Positions 49,907 to 58,385 of a DNA stretch of 64,000 nt are shown here, piece after piece. The translations under genes were made by a program, and so were the position numbers. The DNA comes from Roseimicrobium gellanilyticum (GTDB lineage: Bacteria > Verrucomicrobiota > Verrucomicrobiia > Verrucomicrobiales > Verrucomicrobiaceae): contig NZ_QNRR01000006.1 in the NCBI RefSeq assembly GCF_003315205.1, forward strand, positions 62,001 to 126,000. Reading direction: 5' to 3'. How positions within the stretch are numbered: the first letter of the stretch is position 1; each line of letters opens with the position of its first letter. The notes beneath the pieces are model-generated. The model had not been told where the DNA came from, searched no databases, and was given only the letters and a program-made list of their open reading frames with translations.

Positions 49907-50051
49907 ACGGGGAACATATGGTGAAAAGAAGATGCGGGTATTCCTGCAAAAGTCAATTACGCCGACACTCACACAGCGGGCGCAATTCCACCTCCCTCCC
50001 AATTGGGTTCTTTTCTTGTGAGTGGAGTTTTGCTTGGTACGATGTGCACTG

Positions 50052-50651
50052 ATGCAGCTTCCCCTCGATTTGGACGTCAGCAGAAAGTCGTATCTGGAGC
50101 TGCTCTGTGAACACGCCAAGAAAGGGTTGTATCAGCTCAAGCCCGGACCGAGTGCAGAAGACTGGGCGAGGTGTGAGGAGGATCTCGGTGTCCGATTGCC
50201 GGATAGTTTCAAGGTAATTGCCACAACGTTTGGGCCTGGTGTATTCGGAGACTACATCAGCCTGTACGGGCCAAATCGCCGGGATGAGTGGCGACGCCTA
50301 ACTAATCATTGCCAGAGTGTGGCGGGTGACAGACTGGCCCAATTGTACCCGGGGCATGAGTTCTATCCTCATGCAGGGGGCATTCTGTTGTTTGCCTCAT
50401 TTTCTTACCGATTACTTGCAGGATTTCAGGGATTGGAAAGTAAAGTAGGAACGGTGTCCAGAGGCTCAAAACCCAAGATTGTTCTCATAGAGGACTCTGG
50501 AGTGGAGGTTCTAACAGTGGATTTTGCCGAGTTCCTCTATAGAATAGTATTCAATAAGCCGCGCATGAGAGGACCCATCTCAAGGTCCCTTCACACGAGA
50601 CTCTACTTCCACAAGCAGGGGCCGTGGTTCAGGCCTGAAGAGTGCCAGTGA
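50052..50651 (+). CDS. SMI1/KNR4 (SUKH) family protein
   Basis: This 199-residue protein has the SUKH pattern: an acidic, aromatic N-terminal segment (EDWARCEEDLGVRLPDSFKV, residues about 37-56), then ATTFGPGVFGDYISLYGP with the glycine-rich turn, and later GHEFYPHAGGILLFASFSY. SUKH proteins are often immunity partners of polymorphic or contact-dependent toxins, although many are orphans. No toxin or secretion gene is adjacent. Its AT-richer codon use and position next to a structured spacer fit an acquired gene. The start is ATG 50052; the frame begins earlier at 50022. Confidence 0.65.
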   Translation: MQLPLDLDVSRKSYLELLCEHAKKGLYQLKPGPSAEDWARCEEDLGVRLPDSFKVIATTFGPGVFGDYISLYGPNRRDEWRRLTNHCQSVAGDRLAQLYPGHEFYPHAGGILLFASFSYRLLAGFQGLESKVGTVSRGSKPKIVLIEDSGVEVLTVDFAEFLYRIVFNKPRMRGPISRSLHTRLYFHKQGPWFRPEECQ

Positions 50652-50737
50652 GCTTCGTCAGCAAACACCATGGGATGGTCTTCCAGAGAAAATGAAGGGT
50701 ACGCTTCATCACAAATCACCGCCATGAAACGATGATG

Positions 50738-50774
50738 GCGGGAGACAGGCACATGATAGCGCCTTGTCTCCCGC
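50738..50774. terminator. Hairpin between two convergent genes
   Basis: GCGGGAGACA (50738-50747) pairs perfectly with TGTCTCCCGC (50765-50774), enclosing GGC/GCC. It is 87 bp after the SUKH stop and 46 bp after the stop of the opposite gene, so it can end both transcripts. Confidence 0.5.
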
Positions 50775-50819
50775 ATGCAATGGCTCACCTCCTTTCCGAA
50801 ATTCAATCCTCCCTTCCGC

Positions 50820-51497
50820 TCACGCTCCCAGGTGCAGGTACTCGCGCAATGTGTAGTTCATGGCACGGCGCACGGGTGGAAATGCTTCAGAGAGCTTCAT
50901 GAGCACGTCATGCAGCGCGAACTCCGAAGCCAGGATGTGTTTGGCTGCGGCGGAAAGGTGATTCATCACCACGCCGTCGTAGAACTTCACATCTGGAGCG
51001 CCCTTCCTCTCTGCACGGTGATGCAGGAAGGAGGGATACAAACACGTGAGTACCAGGAACTGGTTGGCGCACTGCACATGGATGAAAAATCGCTCGTGGT
51101 TTCCCGCGCTCTCCAGGGCCTGGAGATAGTCCACGCTGTACAGGCTGGCCTTTTCCTGCTCGCGGTCCGCGGAGGGGTTGGTGGGCACGCCGAAGTCGGC
51201 ACAGACCACGGCCACGTAGTCCGCCACCTCGAGGTCCTCAACGCCGATGCGTTTCAGTGTCTGTCGCACCACCACGAAGAAGAAGAGCTCCGGAGAGACC
51301 AGCGCCGCTCGCTGGTTCATGAGCAGCGCCTCGAACAATCGCGGTTCGTCCGCGATGGATCGCACGGCGTCCGGGTCGTCGCCGAGCTTGGCGAGGCTTG
51401 TACGATTGCGCTCGGAGAGCGCGAGAATATCGCCGATAAACTGCCAGTCGGCAGGGGTGAAGCGATACCAGCAGCCGGGTTGGGGGACTCGCATCAT
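50820..51497 (-). CDS. Conserved hypothetical protein, mostly helical
   Basis: This 225-residue protein starts MMRVPQPGCWYRFTPADW (two adjacent ATGs at 51497 and 51494; 51497 chosen). No signal peptide or membrane helix. The sequence is helical with IGDILALSERNRTSLAKLGD, VSPELFFFVVVRQTLKRIGV, FGVPTNPSADREQEKASLYS, VQCANQFLVLTCLYPSFLHH and the end PPVRRAMNYTLREYLHLGA. Such a profile, with several His and Cys, could be a small regulatory or ligand-binding protein, but no family is recognised. The frame upstream to 51740 has low-complexity arginine-rich codons and overlaps the divergent hydrolase, so it is not used. Confidence 0.55.
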   Translation of the reverse strand: MMRVPQPGCWYRFTPADWQFIGDILALSERNRTSLAKLGDDPDAVRSIADEPRLFEALLMNQRAALVSPELFFFVVVRQTLKRIGVEDLEVADYVAVVCADFGVPTNPSADREQEKASLYSVDYLQALESAGNHERFFIHVQCANQFLVLTCLYPSFLHHRAERKGAPDVKFYDGVVMNHLSAAAKHILASEFALHDVLMKLSEAFPPVRRAMNYTLREYLHLGA

Positions 51498-51664
51498 AGG
51501 GATGAAACGATGTCTAGCATTGGGTATGCCAGATGGTTTTACAGGATTCGACGAAGGATGGGAAGTCTTTGTTCGAAGCCACCTTGAGAAAATAATTCCT
51601 GTCCAGAAATCCATGGACGTGGCAGTCCTGTGCCGCCTGATTGCAGACCCGCCGCCTTCCCGCC

Positions 51665-52930
51665 ATGTCCTCCTCACTTTGCATTTCGCTTCGTCCTTTC
51701 CTTGCCGTCCTCTCTTCCGTCTCCTTGTGGATCGCCCCAACCAAGGCGGTGGCAGATAATTATTTTCCGCCGCCGGATAACGAGGGCGGATGGCGCACGC
51801 CGGAGGACGAGAAAGAGGCGCGAGACCAGGCGGGTATCGATCTCTCCAAGCTGGAGCCCGCCTATGAAGTGACCCAGCGCTCCACTGCGCACGGTGGCCT
51901 GCTGGTGGTGAGGCGCGGTTATCTTTGCTTTGAGCGCTACTTCGGACGCGCCAGCCGTAATGCGAATCCCGACATGGCGTCCACCGGCAAGGCCTTTACC
52001 AGCATCGCCTGCGGCATCATGCTGGATGAGTTCAAGGACAAGCTTCCTGATGGACTGGACACAAAGGTCTTCACCGAAAAGCACCTGCCCGAGGCCTTTC
52101 CTCTCAATGATCCGCGCAAGGCGGACATCACCCTTGGCCAGCTCCTCTGCATGACCGGTGGCTATTGGGGCGAAGGTCAGGCTCCCTCAGGCTACAAGAA
52201 GGGTGTGGCCAAGCCCGAGCCCCTGAAGCCGGTGAAGGGGCAGGACATCCGCGACCTCGACAAGTCCTCCCTCAATGTTCCCCTGTGGTGCGACCCGGGC
52301 GCGGGCTATTCCTATTCCTCCCCCTCACCACACATTGCCAGCATCGTGCTCCGCCACGTGACAGGTATGGAACTGCAGGACTATCTGCAGGCGAAGCTTG
52401 GCAAGCCCCAGGGCTGGGGTGCATGGGGCTACTGCCTGCACCGTGGTGACTTCCTCATGCCGCATGCCAATGGCGCTGGCAGCACCGCGTTGCATGCCAC
52501 GGATGCCGTGCGCTTCGGCTACTGCCTCGCCCAAGGGGGCAAGTGGAAGGATCAGCAGCTCGTGCCCGCGGACTACATCAAGAAATGCCAGACCTGGAGT
52601 CCTTACAATCCACACACGCCCTTCAGCCTGCAGTGGGAGCACAATGCGGACGGCCACGTAGCTGGCGCGCCGAAGGACGCCTTCTGGAAATCCGGTGCCG
52701 GTGGCTTCTGCCTCTATGTCGTGCCTTCGCTCGACCTAGTCATCTACAAGCTGGGCGGCAAGGACGGTCAGTATGACCCGGCCCTCACCGGTCTGCCCCA
52801 GCCGCCACTCAATCTCGACCGCGACAACTGGCAACCCATTCCGGCCACCGGTTTCCATGAGGGAACGCTCGGTGGGCAGGCGCTGTGGCGCGTGCTGGAG
52901 ATGGTGTGCGCGGCAGTGCGGGTGGACTAG
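51665..52930 (+). CDS. Second secreted serine hydrolase (class C beta-lactamase-like fold)
   Basis: This 421-residue protein has a signal peptide ending near KAVAD. The nucleophile motif is STGK (Ser106, Lys109 within ASTGKAFTSIACGIMLDEFK), and the second motif is YSS (Tyr217) in GYSYSSPSPHIASIVLRHVT. The later PFSLQWEHNADGHVAGAPKD and AFWKSGAGGFCLYVVPSLDL correspond to the third motif region. YSS in place of YxN is characteristic of EstB-like esterases rather than beta-lactamases. Substrate unknown. Its stop (TAG) overlaps the HD-Pnk stop by 4 bp over a shared CTAG. Confidence 0.8.
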   Translation: MSSSLCISLRPFLAVLSSVSLWIAPTKAVADNYFPPPDNEGGWRTPEDEKEARDQAGIDLSKLEPAYEVTQRSTAHGGLLVVRRGYLCFERYFGRASRNANPDMASTGKAFTSIACGIMLDEFKDKLPDGLDTKVFTEKHLPEAFPLNDPRKADITLGQLLCMTGGYWGEGQAPSGYKKGVAKPEPLKPVKGQDIRDLDKSSLNVPLWCDPGAGYSYSSPSPHIASIVLRHVTGMELQDYLQAKLGKPQGWGAWGYCLHRGDFLMPHANGAGSTALHATDAVRFGYCLAQGGKWKDQQLVPADYIKKCQTWSPYNPHTPFSLQWEHNADGHVAGAPKDAFWKSGAGGFCLYVVPSLDLVIYKLGGKDGQYDPALTGLPQPPLNLDRDNWQPIPATGFHEGTLGGQALWRVLEMVCAAVRVD

Positions 52931-54045
52931 CTGCCTTCCACAAAGGTGATGCCATGACACTCCGTGATGTCCGGCACTTCCATCTTCGCAGCCAGCTTGT
53001 GAATCACACTTGAGGGTACCGGGTCAGGTCGTTTTGCGTTCTGGCGCAGCACGGTGGTGAGCGTTGGCTCGATGTGGACGATCTCGATGCGCGCACCGTA
53101 GTCGGCAAAGAGATCGATCCACTTCTTCCGCACACTCGTGGTGACGTTCGTCGCGTTGAAGGCGAAGTCCGCCCCGGCACGCAGGTGCTGACGGCAGCGC
53201 TCACGCGCCTCCTGGATCACGTGCCCCTGGTTGTCCGTGGCATCCACATCAAGATCTTCACGGATGGCATCGAGAGCGACCACGGGGAGGGTGGGGCGGT
53301 ACTTCGCCAGCCAGGTGTCTTTGCCAGCACCGGGCAGACCACACATCATGGTGACTGCGCAGCGGTAGTCTTCATGTGGGATGTAGTGGAGATTGCCACC
53401 TGCCTGCCGCAGGAAAAGGAATCGCGCCTGACCATTGGCGAAATCATAGGGCGCATCCAGACAGTGGAGTTCCGTGGCCAGGTCCTGCCAGAGGTGGAGT
53501 GCTTCCTCCGGACGGCTCATCTCACGGGTATCGCGCCCCCGCGTGTCCGCCAGCGCGAAGAGATACAGCAGGCGATTCCGTAGCAGGCAGGAAAGTCGAA
53601 TCACCTCATGCTCGGGAGCGCTTTTCTCAAGAAGGTAGGGCGGCCTGCCATGGTAGCGGACCAGATGCGCAATCTCCTCCCGCAACTCCAGTGGACAACC
53701 CACCTCACGCAACACCTGCCTCGCTAGCGAGGCTCCGACGATGGAATGTTTTGGGGAACGCAGTCGTCCGCTTTCGGGGTCCCGCGCTGTGGTGGCAGGC
53801 TTTCCCGCATCATGCAGCAGGGCGGTGAAGAGCAGCTTGAGTTGCGACAGGCGGTCCAGGTCTGCATACTCATCCAGCATCTCCACCTGATGCCACACCA
53901 TGGTGGTGTGCGTCCACACATCCCCCTCGGCATGCCACTCCGAGTCCTGCTGGCACGAGCGCATGTCATGAGCCCACGAGGTCTGCCCGGCCCAGGCCAG
54001 CAGCTCGGCATTGGTTGATTTCAAGATGTCCTGCCAGTTTCTCAT
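52927..54045 (-). CDS. HD-Pnk type bifunctional RNA/DNA end-healing enzyme
   Basis: This 372-residue protein joins an N-terminal HD phosphohydrolase to a C-terminal P-loop kinase. The HD pair is His78-Asp79 (LLFTALLHDAGKPATT), with supporting His46 and His52, and further metal-binding residues in HLVRYHG. The kinase part has GLPGAGKDTW (236-245, Walker A) and VVALDAIREDLD, then a lid-type FNATNVTTSVRKKW (296-309) as in polynucleotide kinases. The same order is known from Runella slithyformis HD-Pnk, where the HD part removes 2',3'-phosphates and the kinase part phosphorylates 5'-OH ends. The RNA ligase gene is 14 bp upstream, so both probably form one repair operon. Confidence 0.85.
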   Translation of the reverse strand: MRNWQDILKSTNAELLAWAGQTSWAHDMRSCQQDSEWHAEGDVWTHTTMVWHQVEMLDEYADLDRLSQLKLLFTALLHDAGKPATTARDPESGRLRSPKHSIVGASLARQVLREVGCPLELREEIAHLVRYHGRPPYLLEKSAPEHEVIRLSCLLRNRLLYLFALADTRGRDTREMSRPEEALHLWQDLATELHCLDAPYDFANGQARFLFLRQAGGNLHYIPHEDYRCAVTMMCGLPGAGKDTWLAKYRPTLPVVALDAIREDLDVDATDNQGHVIQEARERCRQHLRAGADFAFNATNVTTSVRKKWIDLFADYGARIEIVHIEPTLTTVLRQNAKRPDPVPSSVIHKLAAKMEVPDITECHGITFVEGS

Positions 54046-54059
54046 GGTGTGATGGTGTA

Positions 54060-54800
54060 TCAGCTCCAGATATCCGCACCGGGTGCGAGTTCATTGGGCA
54101 CCATCTGCTGGTGCTGCCAGTGGGTGCTCTCCTTGATCTTCTCCACAAACTCCGGGCGCACCACCTTGGCGCGCCCCGTGACGGCGCCATCCGACTCCGT
54201 GCGCAGGTAGAGGCCTTCCATGCGGTTGTCCGTGCCGTCATCGCCCGGATGCACGAATTCGGCATCGTACGCCGAGGGGCCGGTCAAGGCCTGCAGTTGC
54301 TTCTCCGTCGCCGGGCCCTGATGCACTACTGGTACCGTGTGAATGCCCGTGCCCTCCAGCATGATGAGCCGCTGCTCCAGTGAGAGAAAGACCTCTCCCT
54401 CCTTGTCATAGATGTCGAACTCGAAGAAGTAGTGCGGCAGCGCGTGGTAGTGCACGCTATGCCTGGCATAGAGCCACTCGCCGAAGAGGATGTAGCGATC
54501 CCGCAGCATCTCCTCCAGCACCGGTTGCTTCACGGCGGTCCACTGCTTGAAGAGATCATACTGTGGATGCATGCCCTCCGTGATCTCATGGCCGCGGCAT
54601 TGCAGGAAGAGGCGGCCGTTGCTCAGGAAGTGGATGCCCACATTCGTGCCATCGAGCTTCTCCTCCACGATGAGCGAGGCATCCTTCACAAACGCAGCGG
54701 ATTCCCTGGGACCCAGATGACGATCATCATCCGTGCCCTTCGAGCCGAAGAGATGCGGGGTGCGCGGGTACTTGGTGAAATGGTCACGGGAAGCGCCCAT
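54060..54800 (-). CDS. RNA ligase (ATP-dependent nucleotidyltransferase)
   Basis: This 246-residue protein has the covalent nucleotidyltransferase motifs in order: motif [11 protein letters not shown] with adenylated Lys48, motif [13 protein letters not shown] (106-115), motif IIIa [10 protein letters not shown] (126-135), motif [10 protein letters not shown] (195-202) and motif [10 protein letters not shown] (210-218). These identify a ligase of the Rnl type, joining 3'-OH and 5'-PO4 ends of RNA. The preceding in-frame TTG (54809) is possible; the ATG at 54800 is used. It forms an operon with the HD-Pnk gene, which would supply ligatable ends. No RtcA/RtcB or RtcR is visible. Confidence 0.85.
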   Translation of the reverse strand: MGASRDHFTKYPRTPHLFGSKGTDDDRHLGPRESAAFVKDASLIVEEKLDGTNVGIHFLSNGRLFLQCRGHEITEGMHPQYDLFKQWTAVKQPVLEEMLRDRYILFGEWLYARHSVHYHALPHYFFEFDIYDKEGEVFLSLEQRLIMLEGTGIHTVPVVHQGPATEKQLQALTGPSAYDAEFVHPGDDGTDNRMEGLYLRTESDGAVTGRAKVVRPEFVEKIKESTHWQHQQMVPNELAPGADIWS

Positions 54801-55040
54801 GGCGTGCAAAAGGTATTGGGTGGATGTGCAATCCAGCCAGAATGTGAAACAGGTGATGCCCGCTTGAATATTTTTGCAGGCGGTGAGGGCGGCTTTCTCT
54901 GAAGCTCGCGACTGGTGCAGTTACCTGTTCATGACAGCGGTGAGTATTCCACAGAAGTTTTGTCACGCAAGTGCATCGTCAGCGATGCAGCTTGATGGCG
55001 GAATCCTGCTCCGGCAGAATTGCTCCATCCCGTACCCACT

Positions 55041-55703
55041 ATGCGTATGAAATTTCTCCCTCATCTCTTACTGACCCTGCTCGCTTGTGCATTGCCTGCT
55101 CAAGCTGCGGAACCTTCCCGCAAACTTCTCCCTGTGGATGAAGCAGCGAAGAATCCCTCCTTCTTCCTCTTCCGTGCCAAGCTTCAGGAAGCCGTAGCTA
55201 AAAAAGATGCAGCCTTTGTGCTGAGCATCATCGCGCCGGACATCCAGACCGGATTCGATGGCGAGAATGGCAGCGCCGCCTTCAAGAAGAAGTGGGACCT
55301 GGCGAAGCCTGAGGATTCCGGACTCTGGCATGTACTGGCAGGCGTGCTCGCGCTGGGGGGCAAGTTCAACGAGGATGGCTCCTTCCTCGCACCATATACC
55401 AGTGCCGCATGGCCCGAGGATCTGGACCCCTTCGAGTACGTCGCCATCATGGGGGAGAATGTGCGGGTGCGTGAGAAGCCGGATGCTGGCAGCGCAATCG
55501 TGGCAACGCTCTCCTACGAGATACTCACGCTCGTGCCCACCGACGGAGAAAATGGCAAGGAGGCGTGGATGAAAGTAAAACTCGCCAACGGCCGCGAAGG
55601 CTTCGTACGTGAGGAGTTCCTGAGTCTGGTCATCGGGTTCCGCGCCTACTTCGAGAAGAAGAACGGCGCGTGGGTGATGACCGCGCTGGTAGCTGGGGAT
55701 TGA
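55041..55703 (+). CDS. Secreted SH3-domain protein
   Basis: This 220-residue protein has a signal peptide (MKFLPHLLLTLLACALPAQA). Residues about 135-200 form an SH3b-like domain (VAIMGENVRVREKPDAGSA, then LSYEILTLVPTDGENGKEAW, then KLANGREGFVREEFLSLVIG). The first part, with FFLFRAKLQEAVAKKDAAF and IIAPDIQTGFDGENGSAAFK, is helical and ligand-like. SH3b domains of this kind bind cell-wall material or protein partners in the envelope. Start at the ATG 55041 (second ATG at 55047); a TTG at 55020 is less likely. The spacer 54801-55040 contains no obvious regulatory hairpin. Confidence 0.65.
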   Translation: MRMKFLPHLLLTLLACALPAQAAEPSRKLLPVDEAAKNPSFFLFRAKLQEAVAKKDAAFVLSIIAPDIQTGFDGENGSAAFKKKWDLAKPEDSGLWHVLAGVLALGGKFNEDGSFLAPYTSAAWPEDLDPFEYVAIMGENVRVREKPDAGSAIVATLSYEILTLVPTDGENGKEAWMKVKLANGREGFVREEFLSLVIGFRAYFEKKNGAWVMTALVAGD

Positions 55704-55716
55704 TGGTGGTGTCTCC

Positions 55717-55855
55717 ATGGTGGTCCGCACACTCCGTGTGCGGCACGTGGCACAGCTCCTGAGCCGTTTCCTGCACAGAGCATGGCGTATCCATGTGGGT
55801 CACCTGCACTCGCGTGGCAGCACCCTGACCGCACACGGAGTGTGCGGACCACCAT
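55717..55855. repeat. Perfect 27-bp inverted repeat around an 85-bp core
   Basis: The 27 bases at 55717-55743 (ATGGTGGTCCGCACACTCCG and on to TGTGCGG) recur in exact reverse complement at 55829-55855. Each arm also contains CCGCACACTCCGTGTGCGG, itself a hairpin. It lies in the gap between convergent genes (SH3 protein and recQ), close to both stop codons. Confidence 0.85.
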
Positions 55856-55860
55856 GAAAA

Positions 55861-57813
55861 TCAAAACATCGTCTCCGCCTGCGTCAGTACATCGGCAAAC
55901 GGCACCTTCTCCAGCATGCCAAACGCATCGTGCTTCGTGAGCTTTTCCCGCGTCGTGGCCGGGCTGGTGATGCCACAGAGGAAACGCGTGAGCTGCCTCG
56001 GCGTGCGCAGGGACACGGGCCTGCCATCCAGCAGCTCACGAATGGTGGCCACATGCTCCGTAGTGATGGCAAGCCTCGTGGAAACCGGAATCTCACGCGC
56101 GGCGCTCGTGTCCAAGCCCTCCGCCTTCTCCTTGCAGCTCGTGCACGTGCCACAGTCCGCTTCCAACTCCTCACCAAAGTAGCGCAACAACCAGCGCACG
56201 AGGCATCCACGATGCCCGGCGAGTTCCAGCACCTGCCGCAGACGGGCGATGTCGCGTACCTCACGATTGGCAAAAAGCTCCTGCATCTGCTGCGCGATGA
56301 CATTGGGATCGCGCTGCGTGGCATCGGCACACAAACGATAGCGCTGCCGGGAGCCGCTTGGCTTGAGCGTGATATCGCCGGATTCCTGCAGCCAGGTGAG
56401 TGCCTTCAGGATGCGCTCGCGTGGCTCGCCCATCTCTGCAGCGGCTTCATCAGGATTCACCGTGGTCCACGTACGGCCGCGCTTGCCACTGGAAAAGAAT
56501 CTCCTCAGGAACGCCTGCCGCTCCGGCTTGTGTCCCGCCAGAATACGCGACTCCGGCTGCACGAATTGATACTGGTAGGTGGAGTAGAAGGAACCCAGCG
56601 GGCGCACGATGCCACGCAGTTCCAGATTCGTGAGCACGGTCTCAATCACCAGCGGGCGGATGTCCGTGGCACCGGAGAGTTCGTACAGAGAGAAGTCGAA
56701 CTCCTCGCCCTGACGCAGCAGGTGGTCGATGAGCTGTCGCAGTGCCTGCGATGTAGGCGTGTCGCCAAAGGTGAAATTCTCCAGCACGATGCAGTCATCC
56801 CCACACGCCAGTAGCTCGCACACGGAAACCTTGCCATCGCGACCCGCACGACCGGTCTCCTGCATGTAGTTCTCCAGCGTCTTCGGCAGGTTGTAGTGAT
56901 ACACCGCGCGGATGTCCGCCTTGTCGATGCCCATGCCGAACGCGATCGTGGCCACGATCACGTCCACCTCACCGGACATGAATCTGTCCTGCGCTTCATG
57001 CCGTTGCTCATCCGGCAGGCCGGCGTGATACGCCAGCGCATTCACGCCACTCTTCTGCAAATGCGTCGCCACTTCCTCCGCCGTGTTCTGCAGCGTCACG
57101 TAGACGATCGAGGGCACCTTCCGTTTCAGCAGCACCCTGGTGAGGTATGCCTTCCTCTTGTCCGCAGCGCAGGGGGTGATGCGGTAGTGCAGGTTCGGCC
57201 GATGAAACGATGTCTGCACATGATCACCTTGCTCGATGCCGAACGCGTTGCGGATGTCCTTGGCCACCGATGGAGTCGCCGTGGCGGTCAGTGCCAGCAC
57301 CGGGTGGATGTTCAGTTCCTTCGCCACATGCGCCAGCCGCAGGTATTCAGGCCGGAAGTTGTGTCCCCACTCGGAAATGCAGTGGGCCTCATCCACGGCC
57401 ATCATCGCGATGCGTAACCTCTTCAACCGCTCCACGAAGGCCTCGTTCATCAGCCGCTCCGGCGCGATGTACAGCAGCTTCAGCGTGCCCGTGCGCAGAT
57501 CCTCATACACCTCCCGTGCCTCGTCAGCGCTGAGGGAGGAATCCAGTCGCGCGGCGGCGATGCCACGCGCTTGCAGTGCCTGCACCTGGTCCTTCATGAG
57601 CGCGATGAGCGGAGAGATGACCAGCGTCACCCCCTCCATGAGCACCGCCGGGAGCTGGTAGCACAGCGACTTCCCTGCACTCGTGGGGAAGAGTGCCAGT
57701 GCACTCCGCCCCTCCAGCAGCGTCTCCATCACCTGTGCCTGCCCGGGTCGGAACGCCGCATGACCGAACTGGGTACGGAGCGTTTCGTGCAGGGATTCCG
57801 TCGTGGCTGGCAT
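55861..57813 (-). CDS. recQ: ATP-dependent DNA helicase RecQ
   Basis: This 650-residue 3'-5' helicase acts in recombination repair. Motif 0 is FRPGQAQVMETLL, Walker A is FPTSAGKSLCYQLP (residues 42-55), Walker B is DEAHCISEWGHNFRPEY, and motif VI is QETGRAGRDGKVSVCELL. The zinc module is present in the RecQ-C-terminal region (CLVRWLLRYFGEELEADCGT, then CTSC). The end is a divergent winged-helix or helical tail rather than a clear HRDC domain. The ATG at 57813 is preferred. The opposite promoter region is shared with the 57968 gene. Confidence 0.93.
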   Translation of the reverse strand: MPATTESLHETLRTQFGHAAFRPGQAQVMETLLEGRSALALFPTSAGKSLCYQLPAVLMEGVTLVISPLIALMKDQVQALQARGIAAARLDSSLSADEAREVYEDLRTGTLKLLYIAPERLMNEAFVERLKRLRIAMMAVDEAHCISEWGHNFRPEYLRLAHVAKELNIHPVLALTATATPSVAKDIRNAFGIEQGDHVQTSFHRPNLHYRITPCAADKRKAYLTRVLLKRKVPSIVYVTLQNTAEEVATHLQKSGVNALAYHAGLPDEQRHEAQDRFMSGEVDVIVATIAFGMGIDKADIRAVYHYNLPKTLENYMQETGRAGRDGKVSVCELLACGDDCIVLENFTFGDTPTSQALRQLIDHLLRQGEEFDFSLYELSGATDIRPLVIETVLTNLELRGIVRPLGSFYSTYQYQFVQPESRILAGHKPERQAFLRRFFSSGKRGRTWTTVNPDEAAAEMGEPRERILKALTWLQESGDITLKPSGSRQRYRLCADATQRDPNVIAQQMQELFANREVRDIARLRQVLELAGHRGCLVRWLLRYFGEELEADCGTCTSCKEKAEGLDTSAAREIPVSTRLAITTEHVATIRELLDGRPVSLRTPRQLTRFLCGITSPATTREKLTKHDAFGMLEKVPFADVLTQAETMF

Positions 57814-57900
57814 GGTGGGCGAAGTGACGTCGGTAAGTCGCCCCGCTGCAAGTATTTTGTGTTCATGCGAACATTTAATCTGGAAGGTTGTGATGACAAT

Positions 57901-57947
57901 ATGTCAGGTTTTCTTGACACGATTCCCGAGTAAGGTTAACCTGACAT
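57901..57947 (+). promoter_or_regulatory. Promoter with overlapping operator-like inverted repeat upstream of the membrane protein/XRE pair
   Basis: A perfect 10-bp inverted repeat, ATGTCAGGTT (57901-57910) and AACCTGACAT (57938-57947), flanks 27 bp. Inside it is a promoter-like pair: TTGACA (57914-57919) and TAACCT (57937-57942), 17 bp apart. GGTTAACC (57934-57941) is another palindrome. The right arm covers the -10 and the left arm abuts the -35. This layout suits control by the XRE protein encoded two genes downstream. Confidence 0.55.
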
Positions 57948-57967
57948 TGTTAACTAAATGCATTGCC

Positions 57968-58369
57968 ATGACTGCGACCCACCCTTCTCCCGAGCTCGTC
58001 CAGCGCCAGTACATCATCCGCACCCTCCTGTTCATGGGAGGTTATGTGGCCGTGAATCTCGCCGCCATCTTCGGCGCGTTCGATGATGTCCGGGGAAGTG
58101 GGGCTGCGGGGCTGGCACTCACTGTCACGGCTCCCTTGATCGGGCATACATGGGCAACTTTGGCCTACTGGCGCGACTCCGACGAGTTCGTGCGGGGCCT
58201 CATGGCCAAGCGGTTCATCCTGGCCGCCGGCATCGCCTTCTGCTTTGCCTCCGCTTGGGGATTCATGGAGACCTACGCGGGCGCATGGCATGCCCCGGGC
58301 TTCCTCATCTTCCCGCTCTTCTGGTTCACGTATGGTGTCATCAGCCCCTTCGTCCGCACCTCGCACTGA
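57968..58369 (+). CDS. Small membrane protein, partner of an XRE regulator
   Basis: This 133-residue protein has about four hydrophobic helices (TLLFMGGYVAVNLAAIFGAF, GAAGLALTVTAPLIGHTWAT, RFILAAGIAFCFASAWGFM, FLIFPLFWFTYGVISPFV). Position one in a two-gene unit with a YgzD/YozG-like HTH regulator 16 bp downstream. Membrane protein plus XRE regulator modules are known in many bacteria but their role is mostly unclear. The ATG at 57968 follows the operator-like promoter by 20 bp. The earlier frame start at 57803 overlaps recQ and is rejected. Confidence 0.65.
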   Translation: MTATHPSPELVQRQYIIRTLLFMGGYVAVNLAAIFGAFDDVRGSGAAGLALTVTAPLIGHTWATLAYWRDSDEFVRGLMAKRFILAAGIAFCFASAWGFMETYAGAWHAPGFLIFPLFWFTYGVISPFVRTSH

Positions 58370-58385
58370 CTGCCTGCCAACGAAG

